The notes below the pieces were generated by a model. The model worked only from the letters and a program-made list of their open reading frames with translations, was not told the DNA's origin and did not search any database. Both the position numbers and the translations under genes were made by a program. 64,000 nt of DNA. It comes from DATEOR01 sp046733475 (lineage in GTDB: Bacteria > Actinomycetota > Thermoleophilia > Gaiellales > Gaiellaceae). This document shows positions 27,865 through 36,458 of the stretch, piece by piece (the first letter of the stretch is position 1; the number at the start of each line of letters is the position of its first letter). The stretch spans positions 1 through 64,000 of the forward strand of contig JBKPPF010000020.1 of assembly GCA_046733475.1 (NCBI GenBank), in the 5' to 3' direction.

Positions 27865-27956
27865 TGCCGCAAGGAAGGCGCCCGGAGTGGCCGCAGCGGT
27901 CGCCCTCTTATCTCACTGTCGTCAAAAACAGCTCGACGTCAAGCCCCAAACGGCAC

Positions 27957-27992
27957 GTTAAAAGGGAAAGAGGCGGTTGCGGCCTCCGCCTC
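27957..27992 (-). terminator. Intrinsic terminator after the UDP-glucuronate decarboxylase gene
   Basis: Read on the minus strand, GAGGCGG pairs with CCGCCTC around a 9-base loop, followed by TTTCCCTTTT. It lies about 130 bases past the stop of the gene at 28120, with no other gene between them. Confidence 0.6.
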
Positions 27993-28119
27993 CTTTCGCC
28001 GGATCGTCACGAAGGAGTGTGCTGCGGCCACACACGCTCTTCGCTCGATTTCCTCACGGTAGCCGTCGCGGAGAGGCTTGCATCACCCCGCCGAGGATCT
28101 CATGAGTGAAGGAAGCCGA

Positions 28120-29082
28120 CTAGACCGAGACGCTGCCGGGGGTCGTGCCCGGGACCATCGAGGCGAGGAGCCGCTTGAGGCCCTCGTCGAGCTCGACCTC
28201 GGGCTCCCAGCCGAGCACTTGCTGCGCGCGGGTGATGTCGGGCTGGCGGACCTGCGGGTCGTCCACGGGCAGCGCCTCGAAGACGATCTCCGACTTCGAG
28301 CCCGTCACGCGGATGACCGCTTCGGCGAGCTCGAGGAGCGTCATCTCGTGCGGGTTGCCGATGTTGACCGGGAGGTGCTCGCCGCTCGTGGCGAGAACGT
28401 AGAGGCCGCGGATCAGGTCGTCCACGTAGCAGAAGGAGCGGGTCTGCGAGCCGTCGCCGAAGACAGTCAGCGGCTTGTTCTCGAGAGCCTGGCGGATGAA
28501 GGTGGGGATCGCGCGCCCGTCGTGCGGGCGCATGCGGGGACCGTACGTGTTGAAGATCCGGGCGATGCACGTGTCCACGCCCTGCTGGCGGTGGTAGGCC
28601 ATCGTCAGCGCCTCGGCGTAGCGCTTCGCCTCGTCGTAGACGCCGCGCGGTCCGATCGGGTTGACGTGGCCCCAGTAGGTCTCGGGCTGCGGGTGCACCT
28701 GCGGGTCGCCGTAGACCTCGCTCGTCGAGGCGATGAGGAAGCGCGAGCGCTTGAACTTCGCCAGGCCGAGCATGTGGTGCGTCCCGTAGGAGCCGACCTT
28801 GAGCGTGTGCAGCGGCAGGCGCAGGTAGTCGATCGGGCTCGCCGGGCTCGCGAGGTGGAAGACGTAGTCCACGCGCTCCTCGACGAAGAACGGCTCGGTG
28901 ACATCGTGGTTGACGAAGAGCAAGTCCTCGCCGTTGTTCAGGTGCTCGATGTTCTGCAGCGACCCGGTGTCGAGGTTGTCGACGCAGATGACGCGGTGGC
29001 CCTTCTCCAAGAGGTAGTCGCAGAGATGCGACCCGAGGAAGCCGGCCCCGCCAGAAACAACCGCAGTGCTCACCATGCTCAT
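28120..29082 (-). CDS. UDP-glucuronate decarboxylase (UDP-xylose synthase)
   Basis: The 320-residue protein is an extended SDR that converts UDP-glucuronate to UDP-xylose, a sugar donor for surface polysaccharides. It has the NAD+ loop VSGGAGFLGSHLCDYLL, the family-typical HDVTEPFF and YVFHLASPASPIDYL, then STSEVYGDP and catalytic YDEAKRYAE (YxxxK). RIFNTYGPRM and SFCYVDDLIRGL follow. The length and motifs match decarboxylases rather than dehydratases. It sits alone, opposite the tetR gene, but the polysaccharide genes 7-35 kb away are likely users of its product. Confidence 0.92.
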   Translation of the reverse strand: MSMVSTAVVSGGAGFLGSHLCDYLLEKGHRVICVDNLDTGSLQNIEHLNNGEDLLFVNHDVTEPFFVEERVDYVFHLASPASPIDYLRLPLHTLKVGSYGTHHMLGLAKFKRSRFLIASTSEVYGDPQVHPQPETYWGHVNPIGPRGVYDEAKRYAEALTMAYHRQQGVDTCIARIFNTYGPRMRPHDGRAIPTFIRQALENKPLTVFGDGSQTRSFCYVDDLIRGLYVLATSGEHLPVNIGNPHEMTLLELAEAVIRVTGSKSEIVFEALPVDDPQVRQPDITRAQQVLGWEPEVELDEGLKRLLASMVPGTTPGSVSV

Positions 29083-29109
29083 GTTAGTTCGGTCTTTCAG
29101 CCTTCGCGC

Positions 29110-29144
29110 TTGACATGTTTGTGAGTGAGCAGTAACTTACACCC
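29110..29144 (+). promoter_or_regulatory. tetR promoter with overlapping operator
   Basis: TTGACA (29110-29115), a 17-base spacer and TAACTT (29133-29138) form a near-ideal promoter six bases before the GTG at 29145. An imperfect inverted repeat, GTGAGTGAGCAGTAACTTAC (29121-29140), covers the spacer and -10. A related site precedes the MFS gene, so this is the likely autoregulatory operator. Confidence 0.7.
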
Positions 29145-29699
29145 GTGGCAACGGAAACCCAGACTAGAAAGACCGCGGACGTCCGCCGCGAGGAGATCGT
29201 CGAGGCGGCCCGCGCGGAGTTCGCCATCGGCGGCCTGCACGGCACGTCCACCGAGGACATCGCCCGCCGGGCCGGCGTCTCGCAGCCCTACGTCTTCCGC
29301 CTCTTCGGCACGAAGAAGGAGCTTTTCCTCGAGACCGTCCGCCGCGGCTTCCGCCACGTGCTGGAGGTCTTCCAGAAGACCGCAGCGGCGAACCGCGAGG
29401 GCGACGTCTTCCTTTCCATGGGCCACGCCTACGGAGACGTGCGGCAGGATCGCTCCTCGCTCATGTTCCAGATGCAGGCCTACGCGGCGTGCGAGGACCC
29501 AGAGGTGCGCAAGGTCGTCCGCGAGGAGTTCTCGGCGCTCTACAAGTTCGTCGAGAGCGTCTCGGGCGGGGATGACGAGAAGGTGCAGGCGTTCTTCAAG
29601 ACCGGGATGCTGATCAACGTCGCCGCAGCGATGGACCTCGGCGCCCTCGACTCCCCGTGGGCCCACAGCTTTCTCAAGGGCTGCCTGCAGGAGCAGTAA
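29145..29699 (+). CDS. TetR family transcriptional regulator
   Basis: The 184-residue protein has a TetR N-terminal DNA-binding domain (REEIVEAARAEFAIGGLHGT, then DIARRAGVSQPYVFRLFGTK with the recognition helix) and a helical ligand-binding part. It is directly upstream of an efflux pump, and the two promoters share a sequence motif. It therefore probably represses itself and the pump until a toxic ligand binds. The GTG start is set by the leaderless promoter. The ligand is unknown. Confidence 0.93.
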   Translation: MATETQTRKTADVRREEIVEAARAEFAIGGLHGTSTEDIARRAGVSQPYVFRLFGTKKELFLETVRRGFRHVLEVFQKTAAANREGDVFLSMGHAYGDVRQDRSSLMFQMQAYAACEDPEVRKVVREEFSALYKFVESVSGGDDEKVQAFFKTGMLINVAAAMDLGALDSPWAHSFLKGCLQEQ

Positions 29700-29713
29700 C
29701 AGCGGTGTTTTTT

Positions 29714-29753
29714 TCGACTCGCAGTGAGTGACTACTTACTAAGGCAAGGAGGT
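29714..29753 (+). promoter_or_regulatory. MFS gene promoter, operator and strong ribosome binding site
   Basis: An operator-like AGTGAGTGACTACTTACT (29723-29740) resembles the tetR site. It overlaps a weak promoter (TCGACT, 17 bases, TACTAA). A perfect AAGGAGGT (29746-29753) lies seven bases before the ATG at 29761. Confidence 0.6.
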
Positions 29754-29760
29754 AGGTGAG

Positions 29761-31179
29761 ATGAGCGCAAGGACTCAAACAATCTGGACATTCGTGATCA
29801 CCTCGGTCGCGCTGTTCATGGTCACGCTCGACAACCTCGTCGTCACGATGGCGCTGCCGAGCATCCGCCTCGACCTGGGGGCCTCGATCGAGGACCTCGA
29901 GTGGACGGTCAACGCCTACACGCTGACCTTCGCCGTGCTGCTCCTCACCGGAGCCGCACTCGGCGACCGCTTCGGCCGGCGACGGCTCTTCGTCATCGGG
30001 CTCGCGATCTTCACGGTCGCGTCTGCGGCCGCGGCAATCGCGCCGAACGTCGAGACGCTGATCGCAGCGCGCGCAATGCAGGGGCTCGGCGGCGCGATCG
30101 TGACTCCCCTGACCCTGACGATCCTCTCCGCAGCAGTGCCGCCCGCGAAGCGCGGGCTCGCGCTCGGCGCGTGGGGCGGGGTCGGCGGGCTCGGCGTCGC
30201 GCTCGGCCCGGTGATCGGCGGCGCGGTCGTCGAAGGGCTTTCGTGGCAGTGGATCTTCTGGCTCAACGTGCCGATCGGCCTCGTGCTCGTGCCGCTGGCC
30301 TGGAACCGCCTGAAGGAATCCCACGGATCCGACTCGCGACTCGACCTGCCGGGACTCGGCCTGGCCAGCATCGGGCTTTTCGGGATCGTGCTCGGGCTAG
30401 TTCGCGGGAACGCGGTCGGCTGGGGCAGCTTCGAGATCCTCGGCTCGATCACGCTCGGACTGGCCTTCCTCGCGGCGTTCGTCCTCTGGGAGCTCCGCAC
30501 CGAGACGCCGATGCTGCCGATGCGCTTCTTCCGGAACCGGACGTTCGCGGCGACCAACGTCGCGTCCCTCTTCATGTTCTTCGGGATGTTCGGATCGATC
30601 TTCCTGCTCGCGCAGTTCCTGCAGACCGTGCAGGGCTACTCCCCGCTCGACGCCGGGATCAGGACGCTGCCCTGGACGGCGATGCCGATCTTCATCGCGC
30701 CGCTGGCCGGTGCGCTCTCCGACCGGATCGGCGGGAGGCCGCTGATGGCGACGGGCCTCGGGCTACAGGCGATCGGCCTCGCCTGGCTCGCGTCGATCAC
30801 GAGCCCGACGGTCGCGTACTCGAGCCTCGTGCCCGCGTTCGTGATCTCGGGGATCGGGATGGCGCTCTTCTTCGCGCCGGTGGCGAACGTCGTCCTCTCC
30901 AGCGTCCGGCGCGATGAGGAGGGCAAGGCCTCCGGCGCCAACAACGCCATCCGCGAGCTCGGCGGCGTGTTCGGAGTCGCCGTCCTAGCCTCGATCTTCT
31001 CGCACTACGGCGGCTACGAGTCGCCCGCGACCTACGTGGACGGGCTCACCCCCGCGCTCTGGGTCGGCGCAGTGCTCGTCGGAGCGGGAGCGATCGCGGC
31101 CCTCTTCGTCCCGCGCAGGACGCGCGCGGCCGACGCGGTCGAGGCCGAGCCAGGCCTCGCGTTCGAGCAGGCGGCGTAG
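29761..31179 (+). CDS. MFS multidrug efflux transporter (DHA2 / EmrB-QacA type)
   Basis: The 472-residue protein has about 14 membrane helices, as in DHA2 drug:H+ antiporters. Helix 1 has LFMVTLDNLVVTMALPSI, motif A is GAALGDRFGRRRLFVIG, and motif C-like GGVGGLGVALGPVIGG is in helix 5. It should export drugs or other hydrophobic compounds using the proton gradient. It is controlled by the adjacent TetR protein, judging from the shared operators. A strong terminator follows. Confidence 0.93.
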   Translation: MSARTQTIWTFVITSVALFMVTLDNLVVTMALPSIRLDLGASIEDLEWTVNAYTLTFAVLLLTGAALGDRFGRRRLFVIGLAIFTVASAAAAIAPNVETLIAARAMQGLGGAIVTPLTLTILSAAVPPAKRGLALGAWGGVGGLGVALGPVIGGAVVEGLSWQWIFWLNVPIGLVLVPLAWNRLKESHGSDSRLDLPGLGLASIGLFGIVLGLVRGNAVGWGSFEILGSITLGLAFLAAFVLWELRTETPMLPMRFFRNRTFAATNVASLFMFFGMFGSIFLLAQFLQTVQGYSPLDAGIRTLPWTAMPIFIAPLAGALSDRIGGRPLMATGLGLQAIGLAWLASITSPTVAYSSLVPAFVISGIGMALFFAPVANVVLSSVRRDEEGKASGANNAIRELGGVFGVAVLASIFSHYGGYESPATYVDGLTPALWVGAVLVGAGAIAALFVPRRTRAADAVEAEPGLAFEQAA

Positions 31180-31192
31180 CGGCCCTGGAACG

Positions 31193-31229
31193 AGCGGCGG
31201 CGCCGGAGGTAGTCGGCGCCGCCGCTTTT
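31193..31229 (+). terminator. Intrinsic terminator after the MFS gene
   Basis: AGCGGCGGCGCCG and CGGCGCCGCCGCT form a perfect 13-base stem with an 8-base loop, followed by TTT. It separates the efflux operon from the RTX array. Confidence 0.85.
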
Positions 31230-31233
31230 CGTC

Positions 31234-31245
31234 TACGTTGGCCCG
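31234..31245 (+). promoter_or_regulatory. Leaderless -10 element before the RTX array
   Basis: TACGTT (31234-31239) lies six bases before the ATG at 31246. It is the only promoter-like site seen for the four-gene array. Confidence 0.5.
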
Positions 31246-32273
31246 ATGAGGGGCCTCGTTGCGATGGTTGCGATCGGCGCTGCGCTCTGTAGCGCCGGCG
31301 TTGCGCACGCGGGCGCCGTCACGCTCACGAACGACGTCATGTCTTTCGAGGCCGGCCCCGGCGAGGCGAACCGGATCTTCGTGTTCCGAGACGAGCAAGG
31401 GATGCGTCTCGTCGACACGGCAGTCGCAGTCACGGCAGGTGGCGGCTGCACGCAGGAGAGCGCGAACGAAGCTTTTTGTGCCGCGGACGATCTCGGTCTC
31501 CTCGAGATCGATGTCGTGGCGGGAGACCTGGACGACTACGTCGACCTCCGCCCGGCCGGGTTCTACCTCGCCTCCAAGCTGGACGGTGACGACGGAGAAG
31601 ACACACTCCTGGGTGGGCTCGCTTTCGCAGGAAACGTCTACGACGGGGGCGCGGGAGGAGACATGTTCGGCGGTGACGGGATCGGAATCGTCGACTACTC
31701 CGATCGCACGAATCCCGTCACGGTCACGATCGGCGACGAGCTCCCCAACGACGGCGAGGCGGGCGAGGGCGACTTCGTCTCGGTGGGGGTCGACCAGGTC
31801 TACGGCGGACACGCGGCCGACACGATCACCGTCATGAACGTTCAGGACGCGGGTCGCACATATCTGAGGGGCGGAGAGGGCAACGACCACCTCTCGGCAC
31901 TTCGGGTCGGCTGGACGTCGATCGTCGAAGGGGGGCCAGGCGATGACGCGCTGCACGTCGCCGGGCCTGACAGCACGATCTTCGCAGGCTCAGGCGACGA
32001 CATTCTCAGCGGGGCCACGGGGGGCAGGCTCTCCGTGGCGAGAACGGCAAGGACACCCTTCGCGGGCTGGCCGGAAACGACCTCCTCTCCGGAGGCGCAG
32101 ACGCGGACCACCTCAACGGCGGCCCGGCGAAGGACCAGGTGTTCGGGAACAGCGGCAACGACACGTTCATGGCGCGCGACGGAAAGCGAGACTCCCTGGA
32201 CGGCGGAGGCGGCACGGACAAGGCGCGCGTCGACGCGATCGACCACCTGGCGCGAATCGAGCAGACGTTCTGA
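31246..32273 (+). pseudogene. Secreted RTX-like Ca-binding repeat protein 1, with one frameshift
   Basis: The ATG starts a signal peptide (MRGLVAMVAIGAALCSAGVAHA). A conserved N-terminal domain follows (GPGEANRIFVFRDEQGMRLV, TAGGGCTQ, NEAFC), then glycine-Asp repeats such as GGEGNDHLSAL, GGPGDDALHVAG and GSGDDILSG. At a run of six G near 32025 the frame changes. The other frame continues with GENGKDTLRGLAGNDLLSGG and GNSGNDTFMARDGKRDSLDG, ending in IEQTF and the TGA at 32271. Repaired, the protein is about 341 residues, like its three neighbours. The break may be an assembly error. The stop overlaps the next ATG. Confidence 0.8.
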
Positions 32274-33304
32274 TGCGGAGGCTCAGCGTCGCGCTGACAG
32301 CGGCCGGGTGTCTGCTCGCTTTCGAGGGCGTCGCGCAGGCGGGCACGCTCTCCCGCGTCGGCGCCGATCTGCTGCGCTACGACTCCGACCCCGGAGAGAC
32401 GAACAGGATCTTCGTCTCGACCGACTCCGAAGGCGTCCGGGTGATCGACACGGGCGCGACCGTGACGGCGGGAGAGGGGTGCACGGCGCCGGCCGACCAT
32501 GAAGGCCACTGTGCGGCGAACCCGGCCCAAACGCGGCTCGAAATCAACGCGAATGACCAGGACGACTACGTCGACATCTTGCCGGGGACGCTGAACCTCG
32601 CGATCGTGGACGGCGGGACGGGCGAGGACGAGCTCATCGGAGGTGGAGCGCGCTCGGGCAACTTCCTCGACGGGGGCCCCGGCGCGGACATCTTGGAGGG
32701 GAGAGCGACCGCCAATTACGACCGCCGGACGAATCCGGTCACTGTCACTGTCGGCGACGACCTCGCCAACGACGGAGAAGCGGGCGAGGGCGACTTCGTG
32801 TCGAGTGAGATCATCGGCGTTTTCGGCGGCGGGGGCGACGACGACCTCACGATCCTGAACTCCCCAGGGGTGCAGGAAAGGACGCAGCTCGGGGGCGGCG
32901 ACGGCAGCGACAGCCTGTCGATCCTGCGCTACCCGTTCGGGGGCACCATCTACGGCGGCGGAGGACCCGACACGATCCACAACGAGGCGAAGCACGGGCT
33001 CGTCCACGGCGCCAACGGCGACGATCTCGTCTTCGGCGGCGACGGCCCTCAGGGCCTTGAGGGCGAAGGGGGCGACGACACGCTGCGGGGGCTCGACGGA
33101 GACGACGATCTCTTCGGCAATCGCGGCGCGGATATCTTCCTTCCGGGCCCGGGCGAGGACTACGTCGCCGGGGGCCACGGGCCGGACACGATCTTCGCCC
33201 GCGACGGCCAGCGAGATACCCTGAGCGGTGGCCCGGGCAAGGAAGATCGCGCGCGAGTCGACCGGGGACTGGACAAGGTCTATGACATGGAGGAGCTCTT
33301 CTGA
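32273..33304 (+). CDS. Secreted RTX-like Ca-binding repeat protein 2
   Basis: This 343-residue paralog starts at the ATG overlapping the upstream TGA (TGATG). It has a signal peptide (RRLSVALTAAGCLLAFEGVA), the shared N-terminal domain (DPGETNRIFVSTDSEGVRVI, TAGEGC) and a middle part with RRTNPVTVTVGDDLANDGEA. The C-terminus has RTX-type repeats (GEGGDDTLRGLDGDDDLFGN, GNRGAD, GGHGPDTIFARDGQRDTLSG) and ends in MEELF. RTX nonapeptides bind Ca2+ and fold into a parallel beta-roll outside the cell. The role is likely structural or matrix-related; no enzyme motif is seen. Confidence 0.85.
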   Translation: MRRLSVALTAAGCLLAFEGVAQAGTLSRVGADLLRYDSDPGETNRIFVSTDSEGVRVIDTGATVTAGEGCTAPADHEGHCAANPAQTRLEINANDQDDYVDILPGTLNLAIVDGGTGEDELIGGGARSGNFLDGGPGADILEGRATANYDRRTNPVTVTVGDDLANDGEAGEGDFVSSEIIGVFGGGGDDDLTILNSPGVQERTQLGGGDGSDSLSILRYPFGGTIYGGGGPDTIHNEAKHGLVHGANGDDLVFGGDGPQGLEGEGGDDTLRGLDGDDDLFGNRGADIFLPGPGEDYVAGGHGPDTIFARDGQRDTLSGGPGKEDRARVDRGLDKVYDMEELF

Positions 33305-34314
33305 TGCGCCTGTTCGCTCTCACCGCTGCGGCGCTCTGCGCCCTCGCCTGGGCCGGCGTCGCGCAGGCGGGGACGGTGTCCGTCTCCGGCGACGACGTCA
33401 CCTTCGTCGCGGCCCCGAGCGAGGTGAACCGCGTCGTGGTCGCCTTCGAGGAGGATCCCGTCCGCGGACTGAGAGTCGTCGACCTCGGCGCGACGCTGAC
33501 AGCCGGGGCTGGCTGCAGCTCGGTTGGTGGGAGCGAGGCGTTCTGCCCGACTCCGATCGTGGGCGAGATCGTTTTGGCGCTGGACGATCAGAACGACTGG
33601 GCGAATACGTCTGCGGTTCCGGACGGCCAGGCCATAAGACTGGAGGGTGGCGATGGAAACGACACGCTCGATTCCGGTCTAAACCGAAATGCCGTCCAGG
33701 ACGGCGGGCTCGGCGCGGATCTCCTCTCGGGAGAAGGAGCGACCGTCGACTACTCCGCACGCACCAATTCGCTGACCGTGACAACCGACGACGGCCTCGC
33801 GAATGATGGCGAGACGGGCGAGGGGGACAACCTCGATCACGTGAACGGCGTCTTCGGCGGGCACGCGGCCGATACGGTCACTGTGCAGGGGTTTGGCATG
33901 TTCGTCTCCGGCGGAGCCGGCAACGATGAATTGAACGACTTCGGCGGCGGTGCCACGAATCTCGTGGGCGGGCCAGGACGCGACGTCCTGAAGTCGATCG
34001 GCTTCCAGGACTCCGAACTGCAGGGAGGTGACGGCAACGACACGCTCATCGGCGGCAACGGCGCCCAGTTCTTTGACGGGGGCAAGGGGAACGATCTGCT
34101 TCGCGGTGGGCCCGGTACGGACAGGTTGACCGGCGGCGACGGGGCCGACGAACTGGTCGGCGGGCGGGCAAAGGATCAGATGCGCGGCGGGTCCGGAAAC
34201 GACACGCTGCGATCCAAAGACGCGTTCAAGGACCTCGTCTACGGAAACCAGGGCACGGATCGCGCGCACGTAGACGGGCGCGACATCCTGGCCGGCATCG
34301 AGGAGTTGTTCTGA
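33304..34314 (+). CDS. Secreted RTX-like Ca-binding repeat protein 3
   Basis: The 336-residue third paralog is coupled by TGATG to the second. It has a signal peptide (RLFALTAAALCALAWAGVAQ), the conserved N-domain (APSEVNRVVVAFEEDPVRGL, TAGAGCSSVGGSEAFC), SARTNSLTVTTDDGLANDGE and repeats such as GGDGNDTLIGG, GGKGNDLLRGGPGTDRLTGG and GGSGNDTL. It ends DILAGIEELF. Two cysteines in the N-domain could form a disulfide. The layout is the same as in its neighbours. Confidence 0.85.
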   Translation: MRLFALTAAALCALAWAGVAQAGTVSVSGDDVTFVAAPSEVNRVVVAFEEDPVRGLRVVDLGATLTAGAGCSSVGGSEAFCPTPIVGEIVLALDDQNDWANTSAVPDGQAIRLEGGDGNDTLDSGLNRNAVQDGGLGADLLSGEGATVDYSARTNSLTVTTDDGLANDGETGEGDNLDHVNGVFGGHAADTVTVQGFGMFVSGGAGNDELNDFGGGATNLVGGPGRDVLKSIGFQDSELQGGDGNDTLIGGNGAQFFDGGKGNDLLRGGPGTDRLTGGDGADELVGGRAKDQMRGGSGNDTLRSKDAFKDLVYGNQGTDRAHVDGRDILAGIEELF

Positions 34315-35330
34315 TGCGACGAGCTCTTTTCACCGCGGCGGCGCTCGGGGCGCTCAGCTGGGCCGGTGCAGCGCAGGCCGGGACCTTCGCCCTCACGGGC
34401 GAGGATCTCTCCTACGTCGCACCCTCCGGCGAGACGAACCGCGTCTTCCTCATTCACGAGGAGAAGCCCGTGCGCGGATTCAGGCTCATCGACACTGGAG
34501 CGCCGGTCACCGCCGGTGCGGGCTGTACCTCGGTCGGCCCCAACGAAGCCTTCTGCCCCATCCCGGACTCCGTCGACCACGTCCTCGTCAGCGTCGACGA
34601 CGAAGACGACTACGTGAACACGAGCGCTTCCTCGAGCAGCCTGACGAGGCTCGAAGGCGGGGACGGGAATGACGCGCTCTACTCGGGGTTCAACAGCTCG
34701 GCGACGCTCGACGGAGGGCCGGGCGCCGATGTCATGTCCGGGGACCTCTCCACCGTGGACTACTCGTCACGGACGAATCCTCTCATGGTCACCATGGGCG
34801 ACGGCGGCGTCGCGAACGACGGCGAGGCGGGCGAGATGGACCTGATCTCCGACGACGTCGCCGAGGTGCTCGGTGGCTCGGGCGCTGACACGTTCACGCT
34901 GATGGGCTTCGATGGACGCGTGCTCGCCGGGGCGGGCGCCGACCACATTTCCGCGATCGGTCTCGAATCGTGCGGGCTCAACGGCGGGCCTGGGAACGAC
35001 GTGATCGAGGCGGACGCCGGATTCTGCTTTATGAGCGGCGCCTCTGGCAACGACACACTGATCGGAGGCGTTGACACCCAGCTCATGAGTGGAGGCGACG
35101 GCAACGACGTGCTGCGCGGTGGGCCCGGGGACGACTCTCTGGCCGGCGACGACAACGACGACGAGATCGTCGGTGGAAAGGGGCCCGACCACGTACGAGG
35201 AGGCTCGGGCAACGACACCTTCCGCATGAAGGACGGCCGCGACGACTTCATCGACGGGAACCACGGAACGGACCGGGCGCACGTCGACAAGGGCCTCGAC
35301 GAGTTTCACGACATCGAGCAGCTTTTCTAG
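34314..35330 (+). CDS. Secreted RTX-like Ca-binding repeat protein 4
   Basis: The 338-residue fourth paralog again starts in a TGATG overlap. It has a signal peptide (RRALFTAAALGALSWAGAAQ), an N-domain (APSGETNRVFLIHEEKPVRG, TAGAGCTSVGPNEAFC), SSRTNPLMVTMGDGGVANDG and RTX repeats (GGDGNDVLRGGPGDDSLAGD, GGSGNDTFRMKDGRDDF), ending in DIEQLF. It is closest in the N-domain to protein 3. Its TAG shares a CTAG with the stop of the converging epimerase gene. Confidence 0.85.
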   Translation: MRRALFTAAALGALSWAGAAQAGTFALTGEDLSYVAPSGETNRVFLIHEEKPVRGFRLIDTGAPVTAGAGCTSVGPNEAFCPIPDSVDHVLVSVDDEDDYVNTSASSSSLTRLEGGDGNDALYSGFNSSATLDGGPGADVMSGDLSTVDYSSRTNPLMVTMGDGGVANDGEAGEMDLISDDVAEVLGGSGADTFTLMGFDGRVLAGAGADHISAIGLESCGLNGGPGNDVIEADAGFCFMSGASGNDTLIGGVDTQLMSGGDGNDVLRGGPGDDSLAGDDNDDEIVGGKGPDHVRGGSGNDTFRMKDGRDDFIDGNHGTDRAHVDKGLDEFHDIEQLF

Positions 35331-36445
35331 CGCGTGAGCTTGCGCTCGGCGAGAGCGCGATAGGCGGCGTCGACCTGGTCGGTCGCGTCCTGCGTCTCGA
35401 GCCAGGCGAGGAGATCGCGCATGCCGTCCTCGAAGGCGATCTCGGCACGGAAGCCGAGAAGCTCTTCGGCGCGGCGCGTGTCCGCGTAGCAATGGCGGAT
35501 GTCGCCGGCGCGGAACTCACCGAGGATGCGCGGCTCGATATCGACGGCGAGGCCCTGGGCCAACGCATCGGAGACGTCGAGCACGGAGGTCGGCCTCCCG
35601 GTGCCGACGTTCAGCGCGCGCCCGTCCGCCTTGTCGCTGTCGAGCGCGATCGTGCACGCCCGGGTGATGTCGCGGACGTCGATGAAGTCCCGCGTCTGGT
35701 TTCCGTCCTCGAAGACGAGCGGATCCGCGCCGCTCATCAGCCGTGAGGCGAAGATCGCTGCCACGCCCGTGTACGGGTTCGAAAGGGCCTGGCGAGCGCC
35801 GTAGACGTTGAAGAAGCGGAGCGCGACCGCGGGAATCCCGTAGGCGGCGCCGACTGCGAGCGTGAGCTCCTCGTGGTCCCGCTTGCCGACGGCATAGACC
35901 GAGGTCGGCCGGAGCGGCTTCTCCTCGGAGGTCGGCTCGGGGACGAGCGGGGTGCCGTCCTCGGTGAGCACGTCCCACTCGCGGCGCGCGAGCTGAACCT
36001 CGGGCCGCAGGCCGGGCGCGAGGCCATGCTCCCCGGTCTTCGGGTTCGCGTGCTGGCCCTCGCCGTAGATGGACATGGACGAGGCGACGAGGACCTTGCG
36101 GATTTGGTCTCGGCGGGCGACGACTTCCTCGAGCAGGACGGCGCAGCCAAGGGAGTTGATTGCCGTGTAGCGCTCGATCTCGTACATGGACTGCCCCACT
36201 CCCACGGCGGCCGCGAAGTGGACGACCGCGTCCACGTCGTCCATCGCCTTGCCGAGCGCGTCACGGTCGCGAACGTCCGCGACGACGAGCTCGATTGCCG
36301 GGTCGAGGTAGTCCGGGCGCTCCCCGCCCTCGTGCACCTGCGGATCGAGGTCGTCCAGCGCGCGCACCTCGTGCCCTTCGGCCAGGAGCCGGTCCGCGAG
36401 GTGGGAGCCGATGAACCCGGCTCCGCCGGTGACGAGGACGCGCAT
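35327..36445 (-). CDS. NAD-dependent sugar-nucleotide epimerase/dehydratase (GalE-like)
   Basis: The 372-residue extended SDR has MRVLVTGGAGFIGSHLADRL, then VVADVRDRDAL, VVHFAAAVGVGQSMYEI, SSMSIYGEG and YAVGKRDHEEL, where Tyr and Lys form the catalytic YxxxK. RFFNVYGARQAL and NQTRDFIDVRDITRA follow. An insert of about 50 residues between the Ser and Tyr motifs (HANPKTGEHGLAPGLRPEV) is typical of some 4-epimerase-like proteins of polysaccharide loci. It probably makes a nucleotide-sugar donor. The start is the ATG seven bases after a TAGCGT box, not the longer upstream frame. Confidence 0.88.
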   Translation of the reverse strand: MRVLVTGGAGFIGSHLADRLLAEGHEVRALDDLDPQVHEGGERPDYLDPAIELVVADVRDRDALGKAMDDVDAVVHFAAAVGVGQSMYEIERYTAINSLGCAVLLEEVVARRDQIRKVLVASSMSIYGEGQHANPKTGEHGLAPGLRPEVQLARREWDVLTEDGTPLVPEPTSEEKPLRPTSVYAVGKRDHEELTLAVGAAYGIPAVALRFFNVYGARQALSNPYTGVAAIFASRLMSGADPLVFEDGNQTRDFIDVRDITRACTIALDSDKADGRALNVGTGRPTSVLDVSDALAQGLAVDIEPRILGEFRAGDIRHCYADTRRAEELLGFRAEIAFEDGMRDLLAWLETQDATDQVDAAYRALAERKLTR

Positions 36446-36458
36446 GCCGCGAACGCTA
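36446..36458 (-). promoter_or_regulatory. -10 element overlapping the stop codon of the upstream gene
   Basis: TAGCGT (36458-36453, minus strand) contains the TAG stop of the glycosyltransferase gene and lies seven bases before the ATG at 36445. Confidence 0.4.

Noticed and set aside
27865..28119. A coding gene between the small hypothetical gene and the UDP-glucuronate decarboxylase
   Set aside because: No frame in these 255 bases has a protein-like sequence. The region holds the terminator hairpin and otherwise nothing I can support.
31246..35330. RTX proteins as type I secreted toxins
   Set aside because: All four have Sec signal peptides, no toxin or enzyme domain is seen, and no ABC exporter, membrane fusion protein or activating acyltransferase gene is nearby.
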